A stretch of 64,000 bases of DNA from Synechococcus sp. WH 8020 (GTDB taxonomy: Bacteria; Cyanobacteriota; Cyanobacteriia; PCC-6307; Cyanobiaceae). The DNA is taken from assembly GCF_001040845.1 (NCBI RefSeq), contig NZ_CP011941.1:1022645-1086644 (forward strand). Direction: 5' to 3'. This document shows, piece after piece, positions 28,634 to 37,220 of the stretch. The notes under the pieces were generated by a model. The model made no database searches. It saw only the letters and a list, made by a program, of their open reading frames with translations, and was not told the origin of the DNA. Both the position numbers and the translations under genes were made by a program. How positions within the stretch are numbered: position 1 is the stretch's first letter; the number at the start of each line of letters is the position of its first letter.

Positions 28634-29802
28634 TCCGAGCCTTGTGGCAGCGGCGCAGAATTCCATTGGCATCTTTGATGCTGATCCGCCAACCCGTTCG
28701 TTTGGCGGTTGCTCTAGCAGGCATCAGCTTTGCCGGAATTCTGATGTTCATGCAGTTGGGCTTTCGCGACGGCTTGTTTGACGCCAGCGTCGTTGTTCAT
28801 CGTCTATTTGATGCAGACATCGTCTTGATCAGCCCGCGATCCACCAGTTCGGTGAGCATGGCCGGCTTCCCTCGCAGGCGACTGATTCAAGCCATGGCCT
28901 CTCCAGAGGTGGAGGGGATTACCCCCGTCAACTGGAATCTGCTGCTTTGGAGAAATCCCGAAACCCTTGGAACCCGCTCGATCCTTGCGTTGGGATTTGA
29001 ACCCGGCCATCCGCTCTTTACCGATCCAACCCTGGCCGCAAAAGCCAAGCGGCTCACCCAGAAAGGCAGGGTCTTATTTGACGAAAAATCGCGAGCAGAA
29101 TTTGGTCCTGTAGCCGAATGGTTTCGTGAGGGACGTACCGTTGAAAGTGAAATTGCAGGCAAAAGAGTTCGCGTAGCGGGTCTGATTGGCCTCGGAGCTT
29201 CTTTTGGTGCTGATGGCAACTTATTAACAAGCAGAGAAACATTTTTGGATTTAATTCCAAATACTCCCTCAGGAAGTATCGAAGTAGGCTTAGTTCGCCT
29301 CAAACCTGGCAGTGATGCAGATCAGGTAGCGCAACATCTCCAATCCCAGTTACCGGACGATGTCACCGTGCTGACCAAGCAGGGATTCATCGATTTCGAG
29401 CAAAATTATTGGCGAACAAGCACATCAATCGGATTCATTTTTACCCTTGGAGCCGCCATGGGTTTTGTGGTGGGCTGCGTGATTGTTTATCAGGTTCTGT
29501 ATTCAGATGTGAGCGATCATCTACCTGAATATGCAACGCTGATGGCGATGGGTTACAAGCTCAATAGCTTGCTGGGAGTTGTGGTCAGAGAAGGGTTATT
29601 GCTTGCCCTGTTTGGCTACTTACCCGCTTATGCAGCTGGACAGGGCTTGTACTTATTAGTGCGTAATGCCACCCAGTTGCCAGTGGCGATGAACACGGTT
29701 CGAGCCGTGAGCGTGTTCAGCATGATCTTGATCATGTGCATGCTCTCAGCTGGTCTTGCCATGCGCCGACTCGTTGATGCCGATCCGGCGGAAATTTTTT
29801 AA
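28630..29802 (+). CDS. devC: DevC-like ABC transporter permease
   Basis: An FtsX/MacB-type permease of 390 residues with one N-terminal span (about 21-40), a large periplasmic region, and three C-terminal spans in residues 260-380. PDIL-like family features include SLMLIRQPVRLAVALAGISF and the C-terminal RRLVDADPAEIF, typical of DevC. Start ATG overlaps devB by 4 nt; devA follows after 4 nt. Functionally the membrane part of the DevBCA pump. Confidence 0.93.
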   Translation: MIRALWQRRRIPLASLMLIRQPVRLAVALAGISFAGILMFMQLGFRDGLFDASVVVHRLFDADIVLISPRSTSSVSMAGFPRRRLIQAMASPEVEGITPVNWNLLLWRNPETLGTRSILALGFEPGHPLFTDPTLAAKAKRLTQKGRVLFDEKSRAEFGPVAEWFREGRTVESEIAGKRVRVAGLIGLGASFGADGNLLTSRETFLDLIPNTPSGSIEVGLVRLKPGSDADQVAQHLQSQLPDDVTVLTKQGFIDFEQNYWRTSTSIGFIFTLGAAMGFVVGCVIVYQVLYSDVSDHLPEYATLMAMGYKLNSLLGVVVREGLLLALFGYLPAYAAGQGLYLLVRNATQLPVAMNTVRAVSVFSMILIMCMLSAGLAMRRLVDADPAEIF

Positions 29803-29806
29803 AGCG

Positions 29807-30499
29807 ATGGGAAACAACGCACTGACGGTTGATATCCATGCTCTGAGCCATTGGTACGGCAAAGGCTCCACCCGTAGGCAGGTGCTTCAAGGTGTGGACT
29901 TGCAAATTTCTGCAGGTGAGGTGGTGCTGCTCACCGGTCCTTCCGGCTGTGGAAAAACAACCCTGCTCACCTTGATTGGAGCATTACGAAAGGTTCAAGA
30001 GGGTGATGTTGAGGTGTTTGGGCAGCAGCTACTTGGAGCAGCTCGAGGGCATCGTCAGAGGTTGCGCCGTCGCATTGGCATGATTTTCCAGGGCCATAAT
30101 CTGTTGCGCTGTCTTACCGCCGAACAAAATGTTCAGATGGGCGCTGATCTGTTGCCCAATCTTGGATACAGAGCACGACGCGACCAAGCACGGGAGTGGT
30201 TGCGCTCTGTAGGACTTGAAGACGAGTTGGGAAAACTTCCCCATGACCTTTCCGGGGGCCAAAAGCAGCGAGTTGCGATCGCAAGAGCCCTTGCAGCTAA
30301 ACCTCAGCTCCTGCTCGCTGATGAACCAACCGCGGCGCTAGATAGCGGCACCGGCCGAGAAGTTGTTGAGTTATTGAAGCGGTTAGCGCGAGAACAGTCC
30401 TGTTCTGTACTGATGGTGACGCATGATCCCCGCATCCTTGATGTGGCAGATCGTCTTGTTCGAATGGAAGATGGACGTCTCTACCAGACGATTCGTTAA
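29807..30499 (+). CDS. devA: DevA-like ABC transporter ATPase
   Basis: The ATPase of the DevBCA pump. Walker A is LTGPSGCGKTTLLTLIGALR, the signature is LSGGQKQRVAIARALA, and Walker B is LLLADEPTAALDS, all intact including the catalytic Glu. The start is the ATG giving MGNNALTV, 4 nt after the devC stop. 230 residues, the usual size for MacB-class ATPases. Confidence 0.94.
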   Translation: MGNNALTVDIHALSHWYGKGSTRRQVLQGVDLQISAGEVVLLTGPSGCGKTTLLTLIGALRKVQEGDVEVFGQQLLGAARGHRQRLRRRIGMIFQGHNLLRCLTAEQNVQMGADLLPNLGYRARRDQAREWLRSVGLEDELGKLPHDLSGGQKQRVAIARALAAKPQLLLADEPTAALDSGTGREVVELLKRLAREQSCSVLMVTHDPRILDVADRLVRMEDGRLYQTIR

Positions 30500-30537
30500 G
30501 TTGGTCTGAGTTTAAGAGTTGGAATCTTCCAAAACGC

Positions 30538-30693
30538 ATGGCTAAGCGCAGAAACCTCAAGAAGGAAAAGCAGGAGCGCAATCGCGCTTACGCCCGCAAA
30601 TTTAAAAAACGCAAGCTCCGCAATGACGGCCGTGGCGAAGGTGCGGGTAATGGCGTAACCGGTACTGCCAACAACGGTGGTGCTGCGGATTAA
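30538..30693 (+). CDS. small basic protein, 51 aa
   Basis: The protein starts MAKRRNLKKEKQERNRAYAR, continues with more Lys/Arg, and ends in a Gly/Asn/Thr-rich acidic tail ending GGAAD. The first 33 residues are strongly basic and likely bind RNA or acidic partners; the tail is disordered. It lies 38 nt after devA and is followed by a terminator. A conserved small cyanobacterial protein is plausible, though I cannot name it. Confidence 0.7.
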   Translation: MAKRRNLKKEKQERNRAYARKFKKRKLRNDGRGEGAGNGVTGTANNGGAAD

Positions 30694-30727
30694 TCGCTTT
30701 GGAGTGACTCCGCATCGATTGCTTTCA

Positions 30728-30753
30728 GCAAGGGGGGGAGACCCCTCTTTTTT
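30728..30753 (+). terminator. intrinsic terminator after the dev genes
   Basis: AGGGG, a short loop, CCCCT, then six or more T residues form a clear plus-strand terminator. It ends the pcyA-devBCA-small basic protein run. Confidence 0.75.
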
Positions 30754-30794
30754 ATGGCTTTAGGCTGAAGTCTTCTTGTGCCTATCTCACACGG

Positions 30795-31727
30795 ATGTTC
30801 ATCAGCGTCGTCATCCCCACCTACAACCGACGCTCCATTCTTGAGAAGTGTCTGCAGGCACTAGAACACCAAGATCCCAGCGGAGAAATCGAGAGCTACG
30901 AAGTGGTTGTCGTTGATGACGGCTCCAGTGACGGCACCCCGGATTGGTTGCGACAAGAGGAAGCTCGCTTCCCCCATGTCCGCTTGATAGAGCAACAACA
31001 TGGCGGACCTGCCGAAGGCCGTAATCGCGGCGTTGATCATGCAAAAGGAGATGTGATCGTCTTTATCGATAGCGATTTAGTCGTCACATCTAGCTTCCTG
31101 GCATCCCATGCGCGTGCCTTAAGTCGGCGTTGGAATCAGCAGGGGAATCGTCTCTGTTTCACCTATGGAGCCGTGATCAATACGGCCAACTTTGATCAAC
31201 CAACGGCAGAACGGCACAAACTGCGTGATTTGTCTTGGGCATATTTCGCAACGGGAAACGTAGCCATCGATCGGGATGTATTGGAGCGTTCCGGATTATT
31301 TGATGTTGGATTCCGGCTCTACGGATGGGAAGACCTGGAGCTCGGAGAGCGGCTCAGGCAAATGGGTGTGGAGCTGGTGAAATGTCCTGAAGCGGTTGGC
31401 TATCACTGGCATCCAGCCTTTCGCCTGGAGCAAATCCCCGACCTGATTCGCGTAGAGAAAGAACGCGCCCGAATGGGATTGGTGTTTTATCGCAAGCACC
31501 CCAGTCGTCGGGTCCGGTTCATTATTCAATTCACGTGGTTGCATCGACTGCTTTGGTCTTTGCTCACGCTCGGAGGGCTTCTCAATGAACGCAGCCTTCG
31601 TCCGCTTCTGGCTTGGCTGATTCAACGGGGGCAACCATCCCTGGCTCTGGAGTTATTGCGCCTCCCCCTCAACAGAATTGGTGTTGAGGCGCTGTATCGA
31701 GAAGCCCGTCAAGCTGGCTTGAACTGA
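30795..31727 (+). CDS. glycosyltransferase family 2
   Basis: A GT-A fold sugar transferase. VVIPTYNRRSILEKCL opens the fold, VVVVDDGSSDGTPDWL is the nucleotide-sugar strand, and VFIDSDLVV holds the metal-binding DxD. The acceptor side includes YGWEDLELGERLRQMG. There is no transmembrane segment, although the C-terminus (about residue 235 on) has amphipathic helices. 310 residues. It starts 42 nt after a terminator, so it has its own promoter; rsmE follows 8 nt after its stop. The sugar and acceptor are not known. Confidence 0.88.
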   Translation: MFISVVIPTYNRRSILEKCLQALEHQDPSGEIESYEVVVVDDGSSDGTPDWLRQEEARFPHVRLIEQQHGGPAEGRNRGVDHAKGDVIVFIDSDLVVTSSFLASHARALSRRWNQQGNRLCFTYGAVINTANFDQPTAERHKLRDLSWAYFATGNVAIDRDVLERSGLFDVGFRLYGWEDLELGERLRQMGVELVKCPEAVGYHWHPAFRLEQIPDLIRVEKERARMGLVFYRKHPSRRVRFIIQFTWLHRLLWSLLTLGGLLNERSLRPLLAWLIQRGQPSLALELLRLPLNRIGVEALYREARQAGLN

Positions 31728-31735
31728 ACCGAACG

Positions 31736-32497
31736 GTGGCGGAGCTGCGTCGGCTAATGATCGAGCCCAAGCGATTGGCCGATCGTGATCGCAATGGATG
31801 CCTGGTCCTTCGTGATGACGAACGTCATTACCTGCGCCGGGTTTTACGGCTGCGTCCTGGAGCGACTGTGGCGGTTGTGGATGGCCGCGGCCATCTATGG
31901 GAAGGATGGCTTCAGGAGGAAGGACAGCTGCTGCTCCCCGGAAGTTGTACAACCACAACCCCAGCCAAAACACCTCAGCTGGGCCTTGCGATTGCTCTGG
32001 TGCGACGAGGCATGGATGACGTGATGCGTATGGCTTGTGAATTAGGCGTGGATTGCATCCAGCCCTTGCAAGCAGCGCGAAGTACACCCCAGGCGGACTA
32101 CAAGCCAGAACGGTGGCAACTGATCCTGAAAGAAGCGGTCGAGCAATGCGAGCGGCTCTGGATGCCCCAGCTCCTCCCGCTGGCATCCACGGGTGACTGG
32201 TGGACGATGCCTGGGGATCACGACAGTCTGGCGATTGCCACCACACGCTTAGAAGAGCTGACTGCATTGGAGCCCTGGTTGCGGCGCCAGACCCTAAAGG
32301 AGAGCTGCATCTGGCTTGCCATTGGCCCCGAGGGAGGCTGGGACCCTCTGGAACAAGCCCAGGCACTCCGGGAAGGATGGTCACCGATCAGTCTCAGTGA
32401 GGATATTTTGCGCTCTTCCACAGCAGCGATTGCAGGAGTCACAACGCTCAGCAGTTGGCGTCGTACGACGCTGAGCACTGAGCGAACCCACTGCTGA
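31736..32497 (+). CDS. rsmE: 16S rRNA m3U1498 methyltransferase RsmE
   Basis: RsmE methylates U1498 of 16S rRNA at the decoding centre. The PUA-like head (LRRLMIEPKRL ... HYLRRVLRLRPGA) is followed by a SPOUT domain with LVRRGMDDVMRMACELG, AIGPEGGWDPLE and SLSEDILRSSTAAIAG, the deep knot for SAM. The GTG start is chosen because it keeps the LRRL segment, part of the usual N-terminus. Length, 253, is usual. It is coupled to the glycosyltransferase gene. Confidence 0.95.
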   Translation: MAELRRLMIEPKRLADRDRNGCLVLRDDERHYLRRVLRLRPGATVAVVDGRGHLWEGWLQEEGQLLLPGSCTTTTPAKTPQLGLAIALVRRGMDDVMRMACELGVDCIQPLQAARSTPQADYKPERWQLILKEAVEQCERLWMPQLLPLASTGDWWTMPGDHDSLAIATTRLEELTALEPWLRRQTLKESCIWLAIGPEGGWDPLEQAQALREGWSPISLSEDILRSSTAAIAGVTTLSSWRRTTLSTERTHC

Positions 32498-32526
32498 GAC
32501 CACTGAAATGGAAAACCGAAGTGACG

Positions 32527-32991
32527 TCAGCTGCTGAACAGTTCTGAGGCCATGTCACGGAACCCCTTCAAGTTTCTTCCTGGACGACGACGCTGAGGAC
32601 GCAAAGCACGACCGGGCCGGATCATCTCAGGAGCAAACGTGCTGAGCGTTACGACAGGACGGGCCGCTTCCGCTTCCGCCAAAGCAGCTGCGATCGCTTC
32701 CGCCGTCGTCAGGGAACCTGTTGCCGCTGCGGGGGCAGATGGGGCAGGGGCTGTGGGGGCAGAAGTTGCTGGTGTAGATGCAGCAACTGGCGTCGCGACC
32801 GCTTGAGCTGGTTTGACTGGCTCAACCGTGCGACTCCCATCAACCAGTTTGGAGATGGCAGGAATCGGGGCAAGAGAGACCTCTTGATCGTCCTCGACAG
32901 GAAGATCTCGCACAGGCGCTATCTGAAGCACCTGGTCGGTTGAAGCACCTTCCTCAAGGTTGAGGAAAAAGCCTTTGCTCTTCAGCACCAT
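32527..32991 (-). CDS. hypothetical with the C-terminal domain shared with the 20.6 kb gene
   Basis: The start is the ATG giving MVLKSKGFFLNLEEG. The middle is rich in Ala, Pro, Thr and Ser (residues about 65-100), a disordered linker, and the last 60 residues are TTAEAIAAALAEA ... STFAPEMIRPGRALR ... RRRPGRNLKGFRDMASELF. This end matches that of the protein at 20621-21091. Here there is no membrane segment, so the same small domain occurs in membrane and soluble contexts. It converges on rsmE. Confidence 0.7.
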   Translation of the reverse strand: MVLKSKGFFLNLEEGASTDQVLQIAPVRDLPVEDDQEVSLAPIPAISKLVDGSRTVEPVKPAQAVATPVAASTPATSAPTAPAPSAPAAATGSLTTAEAIAAALAEAEAARPVVTLSTFAPEMIRPGRALRPQRRRPGRNLKGFRDMASELFSS

Positions 32992-33077
32992 GCCAGGTTC
33001 CGGTGGACAACGTGGGCTGATTATCCAATCCAAACAGTCTGAATGGACTGATCCTTAGGGCAGTGCAACACAGACCG

Positions 33078-33830
33078 ATGGTTTTGCCTGACCAGAACAT
33101 CACGATGTGGGGGATTGCCCTGCTTCTCAATGGCCTGCTGATTGCCATGGCGCAGCGCCTTCCCCTTCTCACTAGCAGGGGTTGGGTGCATGCCGGAATC
33201 CTTGGAACAATCCTCTGGGGCTGCCTGGGCTGGAGAGGCTGGGTTGCAGTTGTGATCTACCTCGTACTGGGATCAATGGTCACGCGCCTTGGCTTTGCAC
33301 AAAAGCAGAAGCAAGGGCTTGCGGAGGCGCGAGGTGGCCGGCGAGGTCCAGCAAACGTTTGGGGATCTGCCTTGACTGGCACAGTGATCGCTCTCTTGAT
33401 TGGAGCAGGTCTCGGCTCCCCGACGCTGTTGCTGATTGGATTTGCAGCCAGCTTCGCGGCCAAACTTGCTGACACCTTTGGCAGTGAGATCGGCAAACGC
33501 TGGGGACGAACCACAGTGTTGATCACCAGTCTTCGCAGAGTGCCAGCAGGAACGGAGGGTGCCGTGAGCCTGGAAGGCACCCTGGCGAGTGCCGCTGGCA
33601 GCCTGCTCATGATGCTGGTGATGGCGGGGCTGTCGATCGTGACCTCTCCCACGGCGATGCTGGTGGTCGCATTTGTGGGTCTGATCGCGACCCTGCTGGA
33701 AAGCCTGCTGGGAGCTCTGGCTCAGGAGAGGGTGACCTGGTTAACCAATGAGATCGTCAACGGCTTGCAAACCGCCTGGGCCGCCGTCTTGGCGATGCTG
33801 ATTGCGCTTCCGCTGGGTCTTGCGGGCTAA
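33078..33830 (+). CDS. DUF92 / phytyl-phosphate kinase-like membrane protein
   Basis: A TIGR00297/DUF92 protein; plant homologues (VTE6) phosphorylate phytyl phosphate for tocopherol and phylloquinone synthesis. About six transmembrane spans cover the 250 residues; conserved loops include KLADTFGSEIGKRWG and TVLITSLRRVPAGTEGAVSLEG. The C-terminal VTWLTNEIVNGLQTAWAAV is also family-like. Its 3' end overlaps the sigma factor gene on the other strand by 90 nt. Divergent from the hypothetical gene at 32527. Confidence 0.88.
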   Translation: MVLPDQNITMWGIALLLNGLLIAMAQRLPLLTSRGWVHAGILGTILWGCLGWRGWVAVVIYLVLGSMVTRLGFAQKQKQGLAEARGGRRGPANVWGSALTGTVIALLIGAGLGSPTLLLIGFAASFAAKLADTFGSEIGKRWGRTTVLITSLRRVPAGTEGAVSLEGTLASAAGSLLMMLVMAGLSIVTSPTAMLVVAFVGLIATLLESLLGALAQERVTWLTNEIVNGLQTAWAAVLAMLIALPLGLAG

Positions 33831-34604
33831 TGGGAGGCACTGCTGTAGAGGTCGTGCTGCCTGTCGCAATCGGCTCAGCGACTCTCGGATTGATTGGCGT
33901 AGCAAGCCTGCATCAACCTTTTCTCTCAAAGCAAGGTCCTTGATTGGAATGTTGTCGACATAGCGAGCAAGGAGCCAACAACACTGTTGAGGCTCAAGTG
34001 TCTTCAGAGCGTCCTTCAACCAGCGAAGGCTGGGTTCCTCCACCGAAACAGGCACAGAGGAGGGATCCTCGATTTGATGAAGCAGGGAGCTTCTCAGCTC
34101 TCCGTCTACCGCCTGAATGGAAGGCGCAACATCAAGCGAAGCCACGTAGCTGAGGGAGTGAGCGATCAGGGCCTCTCGCCAACGGTGAGGGCTCACGTTG
34201 AGGGATGCTGCGAGGCCTCGCTCATCCAGTGGATCCAGACTCTGTTGCAACCGTTGCGCCTGAAGACGCACACCCCGACTATGCAAGTCCTTCAAACGCC
34301 AAGGAATCCTCAGCGCATGTTGTCGATCGCGACGGAAATGCAGGATTTGGCCGTTCACCCTGGTTAACACATAGGTGCTGATGCGACATCCACGTTGAGG
34401 ATCAAAGTTGGCCATTCCATGAATCAAGCCCAAGCGACCTTCCTGCACTAAATCGTCTTGCTCTCCTGGAAAGCGAGCCGCTTGATGGATGGCGGCATGG
34501 TGCGCCAATCCAAGATGTTCAAGCACAGCATCGTTGCGATCAAGAATTGACTGGGGCAATAATCTGCGCTGCTCGCGCCGTCGAAGGCTCTCAGGAGAAG
34601 GCAT
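33741..34604 (-). CDS. alternative sigma factor (sigma-70 family)
   Basis: Region 2 is clear: EQDDLVQEGRLGLIHGMANF (core binding) and RISTYVLTRVNGQILHFRRDR (-10 recognition, residues about 68-95). A reduced region 3 and a region 4-like C-terminal part (LRQSIRESLSRLRQAARPL) follow. Region 1.1 is absent, as in group 3 factors. The last 30 residues are basic and translated from the antisense strand of the DUF92 gene end. 287 residues. Which regulon it serves is not known. Confidence 0.85.
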   Translation of the reverse strand: MPSPESLRRREQRRLLPQSILDRNDAVLEHLGLAHHAAIHQAARFPGEQDDLVQEGRLGLIHGMANFDPQRGCRISTYVLTRVNGQILHFRRDRQHALRIPWRLKDLHSRGVRLQAQRLQQSLDPLDERGLAASLNVSPHRWREALIAHSLSYVASLDVAPSIQAVDGELRSSLLHQIEDPSSVPVSVEEPSLRWLKDALKTLEPQQCCWLLARYVDNIPIKDLALREKVDAGLLRQSIRESLSRLRQAARPLQQCLPLARKTQRKRNQHRQDGGPGGLQAVDDLIG

Positions 34605-34757
34605 GAAATGTGGGTGATTTGGACCCCTTCAACGTCGCTTTCATCGGCCTTTACACCCTCCTCCTTTCCAATGGAAGGTTCCACTCGAAAGGATGAAAAC
34701 CAAGCCATCCGAAGAGTGAACACTTGCTATGAGTGGAACGATACAAACCCTTAAACC

Positions 34758-35012
34758 ATGATCAAATCACGGACTCACCACTCAATCACTTTCGTTTTTT
34801 TGTCTCTTTTCAGCGGTATAGCGATGACACAAGCGATGCCTAGTAACGCCCAATCGATTGAAGAATGGTATGAAAGCCGCCCACCAGAACAACTTTGCGA
34901 GCTTTATCGCTCAGGGGCAATTCGACCAGATCAACTCCCTGGGGGAAGAGACTCAGAGCCTTGCGCGAATTTTCCGACCCCGGATCAATACGTCATCAAG
35001 GATGTGAACTGA
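34758..35012 (+). CDS. small secreted protein, 84 aa
   Basis: A signal peptide spans residues 1-32 (SITFVFLSLFSGIAMTQAM, likely cut near SNAQS). The mature part contains two cysteines (EQLCELYRSGAI, SEPCANF) and prolines, consistent with one disulfide. No known domain. Its last 28 nt overlap the convergent SGNH hydrolase gene. Confidence 0.65.
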   Translation: MIKSRTHHSITFVFLSLFSGIAMTQAMPSNAQSIEEWYESRPPEQLCELYRSGAIRPDQLPGGRDSEPCANFPTPDQYVIKDVN

Positions 35013-35668
35013 CAATGGGGCTCCAGACCAGCCCAATGAAGAAGTGGCTTCCACTCCTGAAGTCGTTGATGAATCCAGTGATGACCTGTGCTGTTGAGAT
35101 GAATGCCGTCAGGTTCCAACCAGGTCAACCAATCGGGCTCTGCGGCCATCGCTCGGTGCAGGCTTAAAAATGGAACATCGGCTTCCAGGCACGTTTCCTC
35201 CAATTGCGCTTCATGGATAGCCACTGCCTCATTGCTGTACCAAAGGCAATCAGCGAAAGGCATGACCGCTTCATCAACAACGCTGAGCCCCATCACCATG
35301 ACTTGAGTGACTGGCGTCATCGCCGCAAGCAATTGCTCAAGCCCGAAGCGAAACGCTTCAGCACTCAATTGCTGCCGTCCATCAAGCCGGCCCACCCGTG
35401 CGCTGTCATTGAGCCCCACCGAGAGCAGCAAACCATCGGGCTGCTGGCGACGGAGCTCACCGCGGCAACTCCACTCTTGCTGCCATCGCTGAGCGATGCG
35501 CTCCAGTCCATCCCCACGTACGCCAAGCCCATACACCACGGGGGCTGAGGGCATCGTCATCCATTGACGCCTCAAGCGTTCACACCATCCCCCTCCCTCT
35601 GAATCACCCCATCCGTACACGCCACTATCCCCGATCACGACAAGCTGCCGCGGCGCTGTTGTCATCAC
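34985..35668 (-). CDS. SGNH/GDSL-type hydrolase
   Basis: The fold of esterases and lipases. Block I VVIGDSGVYGWGD holds Ser15, block III LLLSVGLNDSAR holds the oxyanion Asn, and block V LEPDGIHLNSTGH holds the catalytic Asp and His. There is no signal peptide, so it is probably cytoplasmic. 227 residues. It is the last gene of a minus-strand run with phnE 22 nt upstream; a functional link to phosphonate uptake is unproven. Substrate unknown. Confidence 0.88.
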   Translation of the reverse strand: MMTTAPRQLVVIGDSGVYGWGDSEGGGWCERLRRQWMTMPSAPVVYGLGVRGDGLERIAQRWQQEWSCRGELRRQQPDGLLLSVGLNDSARVGRLDGRQQLSAEAFRFGLEQLLAAMTPVTQVMVMGLSVVDEAVMPFADCLWYSNEAVAIHEAQLEETCLEADVPFLSLHRAMAAEPDWLTWLEPDGIHLNSTGHHWIHQRLQEWKPLLHWAGLEPHCQFTSLMTY

Positions 35669-35690
35669 TGGCGGTCACGCAATCCAGACG

Positions 35691-37220
35691 TCAGCTTTGC
35701 AGCCAGAGCGAACGGCAGCGGTCACTGAGTGATTCCCCACTGATGGTGAGGGCGCAATAGCAACAAAGCACTAATACCACCGCAGCCCAATGAAAGGAGC
35801 TGAGTGATTCCAGCAGCTGCCAGCCCAAACCACTTCCCCCAATCATTCCCACTACCACTGTTTCGCGGAGGATCACATCACTGCGGTAAGCCCCATAAGC
35901 CAGATAGCTAGGACTTTGAGGACTGAGCAGGCCATACAACCAGCTCATCCGCTCTGAACTCCCCATCGCTCTGAGGGCTTCTTGACGCTGGCCCCTTTGT
36001 TGCTGAAGCCCTTCGAGCAGCAACCGCCCCATCACCCCACTGTTGTGAAGTCCGATCGCCAAGGCACCAATCGCCAGGCTCGGGCGATTGCTGAGCAGTA
36101 GGAGCAGCACCATTAATGGCGGTGGGATCCAGCGCATGAAGGCCCAGAACAACGAGCAACACTGATGCCACCTGGAGGAGGGCCATATGAGCAAGGCCAG
36201 GGGGGGAAGTCCGATCGCAATCCCCGCAGCCAACAAGGTGAGGCCCAGCGTTTCCAAAATCATGCGCAGCCAAGGAAGTTCAGTGGCGGCCGCACTCAGC
36301 TGGGTCCAGGAAGGAACCTCCATCCCGATCCAGCTGAGTCCAGAAAACTGATCAGGAACGATCAGCCGTAGCCAAAACGTGCCGATCAATCCCAAAACGA
36401 TCGTCAAGGTGCCGAACAACAGAATTCGACGTTGACCCTGAACCCCGTCTCCAGAACGTCCTCGCCAAAATCTCAACAGCTGCTCCAGAATCAACATCAC
36501 GGCCGATAGAACCCACAACCCTGTCCACAGCTCACGAAACTGCAACGACTGAAGGGTGAGCTGCAGTTCGGTTCCAAGCCCCCCTAAGCCAAAAACCCCC
36601 AGCAAGGTGGCGCTTCGCAAGGCACATTCGAGCCTGTACCCCCCGTAGCTCATCAAGACAGTGCCCATTCCTGGGTTGAGAGCCGTCATCAAGGCCGACA
36701 GGGGCTGCACCCCTGCGCTGATTAAGGCATTCAGAGGACGATGATCTGCGCTGTCGAGATGATCTCGCCAAATCCTTGCCACGAGGGTGCTGTAAGGAAT
36801 CACGATCGCAGCGACAGCAACGTAGGGATGAAGCCCCAACACCTGAAGCAACAACAGGCCCCAAACCAGCTCATGCACCGCTCTTGGGATGGCAAGGACC
36901 CCTCGTAGCGCTTTCGCTGGCCAAGGGGGAAGAGTCCAGCTTCTCCACACCACATCCGCGCAAGCGCTGCCGAGAAGCACACCCAACAACAAGCTGAGAC
37001 TCCAGCTCAGAAAAGCCGTGGCCATGGTGACTCCAAGACCATGCCAAACCGCATGAAGGACATCGGGATCCAACGACGGATGCAGGGCTCCTGAAAGGAA
37101 TTGCTGCCAAATCGACAGCCCGCCTCCATGCAGCCCGATCAAAGTCACGATCAAAACGGGCACCAGAGCCATGGCAGGCAACAAGGTGAGCAGGGGTGCC
37201 GCTGGTCTCGGGCGGTTCAT
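35691..37220 (-). CDS. phnE: phosphonate-type ABC transporter permease, fused double unit
   Basis: At 509 residues this is about twice the usual PhnE. Two permease halves are visible: the first with GLHPYVAVAAIVIPYSTLVAR and its EAA-like loop; the second with HNSGVMGRLLLEGLQQQRGQ and LRETVVVGMIGGSGLGWQL. About ten transmembrane spans in all. A fusion would suit a transporter with one permease gene and one ATPase. Its start overlaps the phnC stop by 4 nt. The ligand may be phosphonate, phosphite or a related anion. Confidence 0.87.
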   Translation of the reverse strand: MNRPRPAAPLLTLLPAMALVPVLIVTLIGLHGGGLSIWQQFLSGALHPSLDPDVLHAVWHGLGVTMATAFLSWSLSLLLGVLLGSACADVVWRSWTLPPWPAKALRGVLAIPRAVHELVWGLLLLQVLGLHPYVAVAAIVIPYSTLVARIWRDHLDSADHRPLNALISAGVQPLSALMTALNPGMGTVLMSYGGYRLECALRSATLLGVFGLGGLGTELQLTLQSLQFRELWTGLWVLSAVMLILEQLLRFWRGRSGDGVQGQRRILLFGTLTIVLGLIGTFWLRLIVPDQFSGLSWIGMEVPSWTQLSAAATELPWLRMILETLGLTLLAAGIAIGLPPLALLIWPSSRWHQCCSLFWAFMRWIPPPLMVLLLLLSNRPSLAIGALAIGLHNSGVMGRLLLEGLQQQRGQRQEALRAMGSSERMSWLYGLLSPQSPSYLAYGAYRSDVILRETVVVGMIGGSGLGWQLLESLSSFHWAAVVLVLCCYCALTISGESLSDRCRSLWLQS

